From Bog-756 sp963813525 (GTDB lineage Bacteria; Actinomycetota; Acidimicrobiia; Acidimicrobiales; RAAP-2): 64,000 nt of DNA. A program made the position numbers and the translations under genes. The DNA lies in assembly GCA_963813525.1 (NCBI GenBank), contig CAWEZI010000005.1, forward strand, positions 372,001 through 436,000, in the 5' to 3' direction. This document shows positions 1-7,974 of this stretch, in pieces; positions within the stretch are counted from its first letter, which is position 1, and each line of letters begins with the position of its first letter. The notes under the pieces are model-generated. The model was not told the origin of the DNA. It saw only the letters and a list, made by a program, of their open reading frames with translations, and searched no databases.

Positions 1-3
1 CAT

Positions 4-50
4 CCGCCCGGACGATCACAGCGCAGCCGCCCCGGACGATCACAGCCCAG
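4..50. repeat. short tandem repeat, two units of 23-24 bases
   Basis: Two adjacent copies (4-26 and 27-50) of a unit containing CCGGACGATCACAGC differ by one inserted C and one substitution. They lie just after the stop codon of the glycosyltransferase at 66, which reads leftwards. No function is evident; slippage or a remnant of a longer array beyond the edge is possible. Confidence 0.6.
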
Positions 51-65
51 CCGTCGAGCCGCTCG

Positions 66-1337
66 TCAGCCGGGTTCGACACCTGCGGCGACCGGGCTCG
101 AAGCTTCGGCATGACCCGATTCGATCTGCTCGTCTGGACCAGCGCCAGATGCGACGAGCCACTCCCCGATGACCGATGCGGTGCAGGCGACCAGGTTGGC
201 CGCGAACACGATGCTGAAACGGACCGAGGAGATGGCGTTTGAGGATCCGTCGCCCGGCCATGCCTTGCTCTGAATGAGCCACCAGAGCAGAACAACGACG
301 AACACCCCCACTTCCCTTCGGTCGAAGGGACGGGTGGTGAGAACCCTGGTTCCCCACAGCCAGAGCAGGGGAAGGGCGAGAACGGTGTAAGCCATATGGG
401 ACACAGGGAGTAGGAGCACGATGCACAGGGTGACGTTCCAGGTGCACATGGCCGCATCGCCCCGCGTTCGGAGGGCCAGGATCAGAAGGGCGACGACCCA
501 GCCCAGCAACACGGTCTCTGCCGCTAGCTGCGCGGGATGCGAAACAAACAGAGGGCGAGCCAACCCGCTGTGGGAGAAGAGAAGCTTGGGTATCCCCCAG
601 ACCGAGTTGCTGACGAGCGACTGCTGGCGAGCGTCGAACACCACTTTGACGAATGAGACGAGACCCGAGCCTCCGCCGAAGGCAAGAGCAAGCACCGGCG
701 CCAACAGGAGTGTGATCAGGAGAGCGATCAGGCTTCGGCGCCGGTCGGTGGCTCCGCGTTGGAACAAGCTGACGGCGATGGCGGCCGGCCACGCTTTGAT
801 CAGACCGGCCACTCCCAGCAGAGCTCCTCTGGTTGCCGGCCACGATCGGCTGACAGCAAAGGTAGAGATCATCAGGGTGAGGAGCACGAAAATGTCGGAC
901 TGTCCGATGTAGAGGCCGTAGGTGACTGGCCAGAAATGCATCGCGGTGGCCGCGCAGGCCAGAAAGACAAAGGGTTGGACCCACGACGAGAGACGCCTCG
1001 TCTGAATGGCTACGAAAATAGCGGCGCTGAGTACGAGCGCTACGACCTCCAGAGCCGTCCAGGCTTTCCAGAGGGCGTTGACAGAAATGTGGCTGAACGG
1101 AGCGAGGATCAGAGCGATGGTAGGGGGGTATACGTAGGGGTAGGGCGTGGATCGCTTCCCGCTGTAGGGGCTGTGTCCGGCGGCGATCAGACGTGCGGCG
1201 GCTACGAAAGTACGGAAGTCGAAGCCTCCGTTTCCGGTGACCGTGCCGTGGTACCGGTGGTAGGCGAGTACCGCCACGATGGCGGCGGCAACGATCCAAA
1301 GGGAGATAACCAGCGCATGAGCGCGGAGCCACCGCAC
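66..1337 (-). CDS. GT87-type (DUF2029) polytopic membrane glycosyltransferase
   Basis: This is a 423-residue membrane protein of the GT87 type. Members transfer mannosyl or related sugars from polyprenyl-phosphate donors to lipoglycans or polysaccharides on the outer face of the membrane. A first hydrophobic helix (about residues 8-27) is followed by GFDFRTF (38-44), which carries the acidic residue expected early in the fold, then by many hydrophobic helices. IGQSDI (144-149) and KAWPA (181-185) are family-typical. The start is GTG and I see no clear Shine-Dalgarno sequence, so the exact N-terminus is uncertain. The next gene upstream, an NlpC/P60-type secreted protein, points the same way, so a cell-envelope role fits. 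Donor and acceptor cannot be told from sequence. Confidence 0.82.
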   Translation of the reverse strand: MRWLRAHALVISLWIVAAAIVAVLAYHRYHGTVTGNGGFDFRTFVAAARLIAAGHSPYSGKRSTPYPYVYPPTIALILAPFSHISVNALWKAWTALEVVALVLSAAIFVAIQTRRLSSWVQPFVFLACAATAMHFWPVTYGLYIGQSDIFVLLTLMISTFAVSRSWPATRGALLGVAGLIKAWPAAIAVSLFQRGATDRRRSLIALLITLLLAPVLALAFGGGSGLVSFVKVVFDARQQSLVSNSVWGIPKLLFSHSGLARPLFVSHPAQLAAETVLLGWVVALLILALRTRGDAAMCTWNVTLCIVLLLPVSHMAYTVLALPLLWLWGTRVLTTRPFDRREVGVFVVVLLWWLIQSKAWPGDGSSNAISSVRFSIVFAANLVACTASVIGEWLVASGAGPDEQIESGHAEASSPVAAGVEPG

Positions 1338-1522
1338 GGGTTCAGTCTGACACGCGCATTGACGAGTCCACTGTCATTGCGCGCTGTAGGGCGGTCACCA
1401 GACCGGGACGTCGACCCTTTTGCACCTCGCTCGGAGAGCCGCCAATCTCCGGGTAGGCACGAGCCAGATGTGATGGTCCCTTGTAAATCATTTGCCCCTC
1501 CGCCTGCCCCCAAAAGGACCGA

Positions 1523-2932
1523 TTAGGTCGGAACCGCCCCGATCACGTTGTCAACATGAATGCCGAGACCGGGGAGCGACCCTTTGTTGGCGGCATCGCC
1601 GAAACTGAACACGCCGCCGTCGCTTCCAATCAGGTTGTAGCCGCGACTGTCGGGAGACACGACGATACCGACAACGTTGTTGACGCCGACTCCAAGTGAC
1701 GGGAGGTCGCCGTAGTCTCCGGCATCGCCGAAGGGAGTGACGGCACCATTGGCGCCGACGACCCAGTATCCGTGACCATCATCAGTAGCAGTGATACCCA
1801 CCGCTCCCTGCGGCGCGTTGCCGTAGTAGTGAGCATCTCCGAAGGCGTAAACGGCGCCATTGGAGCCGATCAGCCAGTATCCGTTGTCATCGGCAGTAGC
1901 CGCGATGCCGACGATGTCATTCACGTGAATGCCGATTCCGGGTAGCGATTTCTCAAAGGGCGCATTGAAGCTGAAAACGCCTCCGTCGGAGCCGACCAGA
2001 AAGTAGCCCTGATCGTTGACAGTCGGGACGATGCCCACGATGTTATTTACGTGTACGCCGAGTCCGGGCAAGGAATTGGCAAAGTGGGCGTGGAAGGCGA
2101 ACACCCCGCCGTCGGATCCGACCAGGAAGTAGCCGTTGTCTGCAGCTGTGGTCACGATGCCGGTGATGTTGTTCACGTGGATGCCGAGTCCAGGCAGTGA
2201 GCCGTAGAAACCACCCTTGAACACGAAAACACCACCGTCAGAGCCGACCAGGTCGTACCCGTTGGAGCTGGCGGAATTCGGCGGACCCGGCGGAGGAGGG
2301 GAACCCGAACCACTCGGAGGGGGAGGGTTGATCTGCGCGAGGGAGTTGTAGTCCATCGCTCCCTGATAATCAGAAAAACCGTAGACCGTGACAAGTTGCG
2401 AGAACTCGGTTAGCTCGACTTTACCAGTCGGGTTAGCTGTGGTCGATGTCCCTGCATCCCACACCTGACCACTGCCAGCGTAGATACCGGTATGCGCGTA
2501 GTTGTTCATGGCACCGCCGAAGAACACAGCATCACCAGGCTCCAGCGAATCAACATCATTTTCCTCAGTCGCCTGCGGTTCAATCCACGTTCCGGGATAC
2601 CCATTGGGATAGGTGTCGTTCGCATCTGGTTGCGGAATCTCGACACCAGTCACGTGGTAAACGGCAAACATGGCGAGGCTCATGCAACTGTAACCAGGAG
2701 CAGAGCAAGCAGATCCATTGGTTTGCAAGGTCGGACCGTTGTACCCACCACCACTGTCACAGTAAGGGGTACCGGCTTGGCTAGCCGCCGCGCTGGCGAT
2801 GGCCTGGCTGGTGGTCTGTGCCCCGGCAGGGTGCACACCAATGGCCGCTGCGATAGCGACCAACGAAAAAAGAAGTAGCCCGACCGCGGCTATCCGACCT
2901 GCCTGTGTGCTTATCGAGTGCCCTGAAGGCAT
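1523..2932 (-). CDS. secreted NlpC/P60-type protein with C-terminal propeller-like repeats
   Basis: A signal peptide (hydrophobic core about residues 15-35, Ala-rich cleavage region near HPAGA) is followed by an NlpC/P60-like papain-fold domain of about 160 residues. The likely nucleophile Cys is in GYSCMSLA and the His in AHTGIYAG, matching the Cys and His of peptidoglycan endopeptidases, although the usual DCSG motif is replaced. A Pro/Gly/Ser linker leads to six repeats of about 41-43 residues, each carrying GYxLVGSDGGVFxF and LPGLGIHVNN. ATG at 2932 is chosen because GGAGGGG sits six bases upstream; an earlier in-frame start at 2989 would add 19 residues ahead of the signal peptide. Expected to act in the wall or outside the cell. 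Its NlpC domain is nearly duplicated in the divergent gene at 3440. Confidence 0.85.
   Translation of the reverse strand: MPSGHSISTQAGRIAAVGLLLFSLVAIAAAIGVHPAGAQTTSQAIASAAASQAGTPYCDSGGGYNGPTLQTNGSACSAPGYSCMSLAMFAVYHVTGVEIPQPDANDTYPNGYPGTWIEPQATEENDVDSLEPGDAVFFGGAMNNYAHTGIYAGSGQVWDAGTSTTANPTGKVELTEFSQLVTVYGFSDYQGAMDYNSLAQINPPPPSGSGSPPPPGPPNSASSNGYDLVGSDGGVFVFKGGFYGSLPGLGIHVNNITGIVTTAADNGYFLVGSDGGVFAFHAHFANSLPGLGVHVNNIVGIVPTVNDQGYFLVGSDGGVFSFNAPFEKSLPGIGIHVNDIVGIAATADDNGYWLIGSNGAVYAFGDAHYYGNAPQGAVGITATDDGHGYWVVGANGAVTPFGDAGDYGDLPSLGVGVNNVVGIVVSPDSRGYNLIGSDGGVFSFGDAANKGSLPGLGIHVDNVIGAVPT
2354..2766 (-). repeat. inverted duplicate, copy 1 (NlpC domain)
   Basis: These 413 bases, read on the minus strand, align without gaps to 3663-4075 on the plus strand at roughly 90 percent identity by eye, with blocks of more than 40 identical bases. 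The copies face away from each other about 0.9 kb apart. This points to recent duplication with inversion or ongoing gene conversion. Confidence 0.9.
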
Positions 2933-3086
2933 CAAACCCCTCCGACAGAAACGACGATTCAACCAGTTGTTTGAATTTACCAGTGTCAACGGCCTGCGGA
3001 AATGGGCGATTTGATGATTAATGCCGGATCAGGCTCGACATCGACGACGAAATGGACGGAAGCGACAGGATCACCATCCTCGGTCA

Positions 3087-3140
3087 CCGCCTAATTGCTT
3101 GAGGCGCGGCAGGCCGCCTAATTGCTTGAGGCGCAGCAGG
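3087..3140. repeat. 27-bp tandem duplication in a divergent intergenic region
   Basis: Two abutting 27-base units (3087-3113 and 3114-3140), each containing CTAATTGCTTGAGGCGC, differ at one position. They lie in the roughly 500-base gap (2933-3439) between the two divergent NlpC-type genes. Apart from this repeat and presumed promoters I see no gene in that gap; one reading frame is open upstream of 3440, but its composition is not convincing as protein. Confidence 0.85.
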
Positions 3141-3439
3141 CTTCGTCCACACATCCACGGCGGGCCTGCTGGTTGACGAAGGAGCAAAGGGCATCGCCGC
3201 CAGCATTTCCTCCTTCCGGGCAGGAATTGAAGTCACTGGTCGAACGGCCCCCAAGCCGGTCAGCGGCTCGTCGGCCTTCTGGAGGGACCCGAAAAAGTAT
3301 CCGAGAATCGACGACCACTCCCGGTGGGGACGTCGCCACTAGGCCGAACGAACGCCCCAACGAGGTTTCAATTTGGTGCCGCGCTGGTACGGTTGAGCGC
3401 GCGGATGAGCCGCGTTCTGCTTCGAGTTGGAGATGTCGG

Positions 3440-4387
3440 ATGTCCACAAGATCCTCAAGCGGCGGGTTGGCTGTACGAGTGGCCGTAGCCCTGCTGCTTC
3501 TTATTTCCTTGGCTGGCGTTGCCATCTCGATTGACGCGCATTCGGCCACGGCAGACGCTTCGCATTCGGCCAAGGCAGACGCTCAGACACATTCGGCCAC
3601 GGCAGACGCTCAGACAACTGGTGCACAGATAGCCGCTAAGGCTGCGTCTCAAGCCGGTGTTGCTTACTGTGACAGTGGTGGTGGGTACAACGGTCCGACC
3701 TTGCAAACCAATGGATCTGCTTGCTCTAAGCCTGGTTACAGTTGCATGAGCCTCGCCATGTACGCCGTTTACCAGGTGACTGGTAACAAGATTCCGCAGC
3801 CAGATGCGAACGACACCTATCCCAATGGGTATGCCGGAACGTGGATTAAACCGCAGTCGACTGAGGCACAGGATGTTGCTTCGCTGGAGCCTGGTGATGC
3901 TGTGTTCTTCGGCGGTGCCATGAACAACTACGCACATACCGGTATCTACGCAGGCAGTAGTGAGGTGTGGGATGCAGGGACATCGACCTCAGCTAACCCG
4001 ACTGGTGAAGTTGCGCAAACTGCGTTCTCGCAACTTGTCACGGTCTACGGTTTAGCTGATTATCAGGGAGCGATGCGTTACGGAACCGGTTCGTCGCCAC
4101 CACTCAGCGTCACCACCACCTCCCTCCCTCCCGCCACCATCGGCGAGAAGTACGTTGGCGCGCAGCTGTCAGCTTCCGGCGGAACCACGCCCTACAGGTG
4201 GAAGGTCAGTGGTCTGCCCAAGGGGCTCAAGGCGTCTGCCAAGTCCGGTCTCATTAAAGGAAAGGTGACGAGTTCCAAGCGTCACCCACAGGCCGCCGGT
4301 TCGTATTCGGTCAAGGTGACTGCGACAGACAGCGCCAACGACCAGGCGTCGGCGACGCTCACCCTCAAACTCGACGCCGCCTCGTAA
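3440..4387 (+). CDS. secreted NlpC/P60-type protein with C-terminal Ig-like domain
   Basis: This 315-residue paralogue of the protein at 1523-2932 has a signal peptide (hydrophobic stretch about residues 12-30), then a short low-complexity segment in which the motif HSATADA recurs three times, one copy as HSAKADA (encoded by repeats near 3540-3620). The NlpC/P60-like domain follows with GYSCMSLA and AHTGIYAG. Instead of propeller repeats the C-terminus carries a putative-Ig (He_PIG-like) domain with a typical GLPKGL turn and KVTATDS strand. ATG at 3440 is chosen because GGAG precedes it by seven bases and the signal peptide starts there; longer in-frame starts back to 3122 add residues that do not look like protein. 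A likely wall hydrolase or adhesin; catalytic competence is unproven. Confidence 0.83.
   Translation: MSTRSSSGGLAVRVAVALLLLISLAGVAISIDAHSATADASHSAKADAQTHSATADAQTTGAQIAAKAASQAGVAYCDSGGGYNGPTLQTNGSACSKPGYSCMSLAMYAVYQVTGNKIPQPDANDTYPNGYAGTWIKPQSTEAQDVASLEPGDAVFFGGAMNNYAHTGIYAGSSEVWDAGTSTSANPTGEVAQTAFSQLVTVYGLADYQGAMRYGTGSSPPLSVTTTSLPPATIGEKYVGAQLSASGGTTPYRWKVSGLPKGLKASAKSGLIKGKVTSSKRHPQAAGSYSVKVTATDSANDQASATLTLKLDAAS
3663..4075 (+). repeat. inverted duplicate, copy 2 (NlpC domain)
   Basis: This is the partner of the minus-strand segment 2354-2766: same length, no indels, and mismatches scattered mainly where the two proteins differ (for example before the GYSCM motif and around the VTG segment). 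Confidence 0.9.
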
Positions 4388-4406
4388 CGTCCGCCGACAG
4401 CCTTGA

Positions 4407-4451
4407 GCGCCCTATCGCTGGGGCGCAGCCCTACCCCGGGGGCACCCCCGG
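4407..4451 (+). terminator. GC-rich double hairpin after the NlpC/Ig gene
   Basis: GCGCCC (4407-4412) pairs with GGGCGC (4421-4426), and CCGGGGG (4436-4442) pairs with CCCCCGG (4445-4451). The hairpins start 20 bases after the stop codon at 4387. There is no U-tract, as is common for actinobacterial terminators, so termination is inferred from position and structure only. Confidence 0.45.
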
Positions 4452-4546
4452 CCTCACCCACACCCAGGCGGCACCTTCGGCGTCGGCAAAGCGACAGCTA
4501 CGGCTCAACAATCGAGCCGGATCTCGTCCCACCGAGGAAACGACGG

Positions 4547-4660
4547 TCAGCGGCCTAGTCCCTTGCGGGTGACCTCCTTCTCCTTTTTGGCTTGACGCTT
4601 TTCTTTCAGCGTCTTGCCGGACTTTTTGGAGGTGGTCTTGCGGGGAGACTTGTCGGTCAT
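4547..4660 (-). CDS. 37-residue Lys/Arg-rich small protein
   Basis: This very short ORF encodes a strongly basic protein beginning MTDKSPRKTTSKKSGK and ending RKGLGR, with about 18 Lys/Arg in 37 residues. AAGGGGG lies a few bases upstream of ATG at 4660, a strong ribosome binding site. Small basic proteins starting with M(T/S)(D/E)KSPRK and containing SKKSGK recur in Actinobacteria, where they are usually unannotated or hypothetical; I recognise the pattern but know of no established function. Nucleic-acid or ribosome binding would fit the charge, as inference. It stands alone on the minus strand and converges with the NlpC/Ig gene. Confidence 0.72.
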   Translation of the reverse strand: MTDKSPRKTTSKKSGKTLKEKRQAKKEKEVTRKGLGR

Positions 4661-4857
4661 GTCAACCCCCTTCCCTGTACGAACAGTAGCCCCTGGCGCC
4701 GGTCCGGTCGCCGTTGATCGCTGGGCTCCGGGTCGTCGTCAGGAATTCCGAACCCCTGGCATGAGGGAGAGGCGGGTGGTGGGCTGGGTGTACCGTTTCC
4801 GGTAGCTCATTGGGAGCGCCAGCGTCCCCGCTTACGGTGACAAGATCGAGGGTTCCA

Positions 4858-5091
4858 ATGGGACCGAGCAGCAAGATCCAGTTTGCCGGATCAGCCGATC
4901 AGGGCCACAGGGGCGGATCCACGGGCAGCGCGCACGACGATCCGGAAGAAGGGCCTCAACACGCAGAGGAGCCGCACTCTCGCCAGTGCGGACGGTGTCG
5001 GAAGCACTTTCCCCTCGACGTCTCGCTGTCGCCCCAACCGAAGTGGTGGGCCTGTTCGACCTGTCGTCTCAAACTGTTCGGGTCCGAATGA
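4858..5091 (+). CDS. small protein with C-terminal zinc ribbon
   Basis: This 77-residue protein has a polar, probably disordered N-terminal half and a C-terminal CGRC...CSTC ribbon (about residues 44-69), whose four Cys are spaced for one zinc ion. A KWWACSTCR segment follows the proline-rich turn, as in small actinobacterial zinc-ribbon proteins of unknown role. ATG at 4858 is chosen because GAGGG precedes it by about five bases; an in-frame ATG at 4810 has weaker support. Its TGA overlaps the ATG of the next gene (ATGA at 5088-5091), so the two are probably translationally coupled. No function can be assigned. Confidence 0.65.
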   Translation: MGPSSKIQFAGSADQGHRGGSTGSAHDDPEEGPQHAEEPHSRQCGRCRKHFPLDVSLSPQPKWWACSTCRLKLFGSE

Positions 5092-5375
5092 TGGTCGGGG
5101 CCTATGACACGGGCATGGATCTCCTGGTCGAGGCGGCCGACGGGCTCGATATGGCCGCCAGTGCATGCGACGCGGTGGAGGACGCCGCCCTGTTCTCGTC
5201 ACTGGCCGATCGCATCCGTCGTTACTTGGCCGTAAGTCGCCCGAGCACGACGCTGGGAATGCCCCGGATTCCGTCGGGCGAGAACCGGCTCAAGGATGAG
5301 AGCGTGATCCACCGCTCCGGAGCCAGCCAACCTTCGCACATACGGGTCATCGCCGACTCGGTCGAAGCCGACTGA
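5088..5375 (+). CDS. small hypothetical protein coupled to the zinc-ribbon gene
   Basis: This 95-residue protein of unknown family has a likely helical N-terminal half rich in Ala, Asp and Leu (residues about 8-45) and a basic, Ser/Pro-rich tail without obvious fold. The main support is the 4-base ATGA overlap with the preceding gene and the protein-like composition of the first half. The second half is less convincing, so the true product could be shorter through a sequencing or annotation error. Confidence 0.45.
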   Translation: MMVGAYDTGMDLLVEAADGLDMAASACDAVEDAALFSSLADRIRRYLAVSRPSTTLGMPRIPSGENRLKDESVIHRSGASQPSHIRVIADSVEAD

Positions 5376-5669
5376 TCCGTCCCGCCGGCGGACGGCACGA
5401 GCCAGCCCGTTGGTGTCTCGTCGATTATGCGGTGGCGATGGCCCTCCGGGTGCGGGCGAACGCTAAGAGTGCGAATGAATCCCCTGAAGCCACGCCCCAT
5501 GGTGACGGTGCGTTGTTTTTCCGGACATCTCGGATCTCCTGTGGGACCAGACGCTTAGCCTGGCAGATGTACCTCCGAGTTCTCGAGTGGCCAGCAGGTC
5601 GCTCTCTCGAAGGCACTCGAGAGGGGCAACCTCGATGTGGTGGGTTCGCGGCCATCAGGGAGTACTCGG
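5376..5669. other. intergenic stretch without a recognised gene
   Basis: Short open frames on both strands have arginine-rich composition typical of GC-rich noncoding frames. A weak hairpin (CTCTCG at about 5611 with CGAGAG at about 5625) is the only structure seen. It may hold the promoter of the small ORF at 5670. Confidence 0.4.
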
Positions 5670-5879
5670 ATGGCTATCGCATGGAAGCACCACCGATCCC
5701 ATGGATCGGTTGATCGGAAGGCCTCACGCCTCGTCGCCATACGGACCATCGTGGACCTGGTGGACGCCGAAGGCGACGAGATCCACGACGTCGTCGCCGA
5801 GGCGCTCATGGTCCTCGGTGCGTCCCAGGAAGAACTCACCGCGGCAATGCTGGACGGACGCGATGGAGCCATTCAATGA
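5670..5879 (+). CDS. small hypothetical protein, 69 residues
   Basis: GGGAG lies six bases upstream of ATG at 5670. The N-terminus is basic (AWKHHRSHGSVDRKASR) and the rest is acidic and helical, with no Cys and no membrane segment. I do not recognise a family. The amphipathic middle (VAIRTIVDLVDAEGDEI) suggests a small helical protein. It converges with the YceH-family gene, 35 bases away. Confidence 0.5.
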   Translation: MAIAWKHHRSHGSVDRKASRLVAIRTIVDLVDAEGDEIHDVVAEALMVLGASQEELTAAMLDGRDGAIQ

Positions 5880-5914
5880 GCCCCGGGCTCATGCCGCCAC
5901 ATGGGTGGCGTCAG

Positions 5915-6604
5915 TTACTCGCCGAGGCTCCGGCGCAGAGCGGCCAGCGAATCGCTGAGCTCTCCTATCTGGTCCCGAAGATCCGCTACCTCTGACTCGA
6001 GTGCGTCGATGCGGATCCCCGCGTCAGGCCGGTTGGGTGCGGCATCGATGGTGGATCCAGCATCGATGAGCTCATGCGACGAGGGGGAGACAGGTGCCGG
6101 AGAACCACTTGGTTCCGTAGCCAGCAGTTGCTGCCACCGCTCTTCCTTCTGACCCGGCTGCCGCGGTTGTAATCGCACCAGAGGCTCGGGCTGGCCGGCG
6201 AGCACCTCGATCTCGTTCTGCACCGCCGTCAGCGATTCGAACCCCGCCATGCGTTCGGTGCGGCCTCGGAGCTCGCCCAGGGTCTGTGGGCCTCTGAGCA
6301 GCAGCATGGCCAACAGCGCCATTCGAGCAGGATCGAGGCCATAAGCCTCATCGAGAACGTGCCGGTAGCGAGTCACCGATTTCCCGTGGGAGGGCAGAAC
6401 GAATCGCACCAGGTGGAGTTCCTTCAACTCCTGGAGAGCCTGCTGCACCGTCTCCTCGGCCAACGCCATCACCGGCTCGCGGTTGGTGGCCTGATTGCAT
6501 GCCAGCGAAAGGGCGTTCAGGGTGAGGGGATACTGCTGGGGCGTGGTGAGCTGCTTCTCCACCAGGCACCCCAGTACCCGTCCGGCTTCCGGCGTAATGG
6601 TCAC
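5915..6604 (-). CDS. YceH-family (DUF480/UPF0502) protein
   Basis: The protein has the full DUF480 layout: two winged-helix-like modules starting at TITPEAGRVLGCLVEKQ, with TPQQYPLTLNAL and LRGPQTLGELRGRTERM as family signatures, then a Ser/Pro-rich linker and a C-terminal heptad segment (about the last 30 residues) likely to form a coiled coil. Function in the family is unknown; a DNA-binding or regulatory role is often assumed from the fold. I place the start at GTG 6604, directly before TITPEAG. A TAATCT hexamer ends seven bases upstream and there is no clear Shine-Dalgarno, which fits a leaderless transcript. An open frame continues upstream to 6823, but its sequence is not conserved-looking. 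Confidence 0.85.
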   Translation of the reverse strand: MTITPEAGRVLGCLVEKQLTTPQQYPLTLNALSLACNQATNREPVMALAEETVQQALQELKELHLVRFVLPSHGKSVTRYRHVLDEAYGLDPARMALLAMLLLRGPQTLGELRGRTERMAGFESLTAVQNEIEVLAGQPEPLVRLQPRQPGQKEERWQQLLATEPSGSPAPVSPSSHELIDAGSTIDAAPNRPDAGIRIDALESEVADLRDQIGELSDSLAALRRSLGE

Positions 6605-6870
6605 CCGGCTGAGATTATCCCGCCGCAGTGGCGACCCACGAGCCGATGGCCGACTCTGGACCTCGGTGGCTGACCGAGTCGGTACGAAGAAAAGGTTCAG
6701 ACAAGTAGGTGGGCGAGGGGCATCAGGTTGAACTGATCCCTGATTCGTCCGGGGGACGTTTCGGTCATGGCTGAGTGGTCGATCTGGCGCAGGTCCTCTT
6801 CCCGCTATCTGGCACCACGCCAACGACCTGGCATCATTCCAGGGTCGCTGGATGAGAGCCGGACTGCAGG

Positions 6871-7974
6871 ATGTCCGAGCACGAGCACGAAGGATGGCGC
6901 CAGATGGGATTCCGAGTAATTCAGTGGGCGACCGGGGGGGTCGGTCGGGCCGCCATCGAAGGGGTCCTCGACCACCCCGACCTCGAGCTGGCGGGGGCCT
7001 GGGTCCACAGCCCGAACAAGGAGGGGATCGATCTCGGTACGCTGGTGGACCGAGAGCCTCTCGGGGTGATGGCCACCGGCGATGTGGCCGCCCTCTTGGA
7101 CCTGGAGGCCGACTGCGTTCTCTATAGCCCGTTCATGGCTGATCCCACCGTGGTCACCGCCATCCTCGAGTCGGGCAAGAACGTGGTCACCCCGCTCGGC
7201 TGGTTCTACCCGCCGACCGAGGAGCGGGACCGCATGGATGCAGTGGCCACAGCTGCCGGCGTGACGCTGCACGGGACGGGGATCCACCCGGGCGGCATCA
7301 CCGAACGGTTCCCATTGATGGTCTCGGCCCTGTCAGGATCGATCACCCACGTTCGGGCCGAGGAGTTCTCCGACATCCGGACTTATGGTGCCCAGGATGT
7401 CGTCCGTGACTGGATGCTGTTCGGCAAGACCCCGGAGGAGGCCCGTGCCAGCGTCATGGTCGACGCGCTGGGCGGCGGCTTCCGCCAGTCGATCTTCATG
7501 GTCGCAGACGAGTTGGGCTTCGACATCGAGCCGAAACTGCGCACCACCCACGAGATGGCGGTGGCCACCGCTCCCATCGATTCACCGATCGGCCCCATCC
7601 AACCGGGGACGGTGGCGGCCCAGAGATTCGTGTGGGAAGCCCTGGTCGACGGCCAGCCCGTGGTCACCGCTGCGGTCAACTGGCTGATGGGGCACGACCA
7701 TCTCGATCCGGCTTGGGAGTTCGGCGAAGGGGGCGAGCGCTTCGAAGTCGAGATCACCGGCGACCCGAACTGCCTCACCATCTTCAAGAAACTGCACCCG
7801 GCAACCGTCGAGGCCGGTCTCATCCGCAATCCGGGCATCGTCGCCACCGCTTTGCATTGCGTCAATGCCATCCCCTACGTGTGTCGTGCCGCCCCCGGGC
7901 TCCAGACCTATCTCGATATGCCTCTGGTGGCCGGCCGCGCTGCCCCCGGTCTCCACCGGAGCCGGCCGACGTGA
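6871..7974 (+). CDS. DapB-like NAD(P)-dependent oxidoreductase (amine dehydrogenase type)
   Basis: This 367-residue enzyme resembles the dihydrodipicolinate reductase-like or 2,4-diaminopentanoate dehydrogenase-like family common in Actinobacteria. The N-terminus has a Rossmann motif (WATGGVGRAAIEG), followed by the domain-swap region with HGTGIHPGGITE. ATG at 6904, just before GFRVIQWATGG, is an alternative start with an AAGGA about nine bases upstream. Its TGA overlaps the GTG of the SDR gene (GTGA, 7971-7974), so the two enzymes are coupled and probably serve one pathway. The substrate is unknown. Confidence 0.82.
   Translation: MSEHEHEGWRQMGFRVIQWATGGVGRAAIEGVLDHPDLELAGAWVHSPNKEGIDLGTLVDREPLGVMATGDVAALLDLEADCVLYSPFMADPTVVTAILESGKNVVTPLGWFYPPTEERDRMDAVATAAGVTLHGTGIHPGGITERFPLMVSALSGSITHVRAEEFSDIRTYGAQDVVRDWMLFGKTPEEARASVMVDALGGGFRQSIFMVADELGFDIEPKLRTTHEMAVATAPIDSPIGPIQPGTVAAQRFVWEALVDGQPVVTAAVNWLMGHDHLDPAWEFGEGGERFEVEITGDPNCLTIFKKLHPATVEAGLIRNPGIVATALHCVNAIPYVCRAAPGLQTYLDMPLVAGRAAPGLHRSRPT

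Noticed and set aside
3122..3439. N-terminal extension of the NlpC/Ig protein
   Set aside because: It would put 106 polar, Arg/Pro-rich residues before a clear signal peptide; ATG 3440 with a good ribosome binding site is the better start.
4803..4866. tRNA-like string (TAGCTCATTGGGAGC followed by GAGGGTTCCAAT)
   Set aside because: A D-arm-like stem can be drawn, but no anticodon stem, T-arm or acceptor stem pairs, and the TTCGA core is absent. The GAGGG serves better as ribosome binding site of the gene at 4858.
6605..6823. Upstream extension of the YceH-family gene
   Set aside because: The frame is open to 6823 but the sequence is Arg/Pro/Ser-rich and unlike the family, whose N-terminus matches the GTG at 6604.
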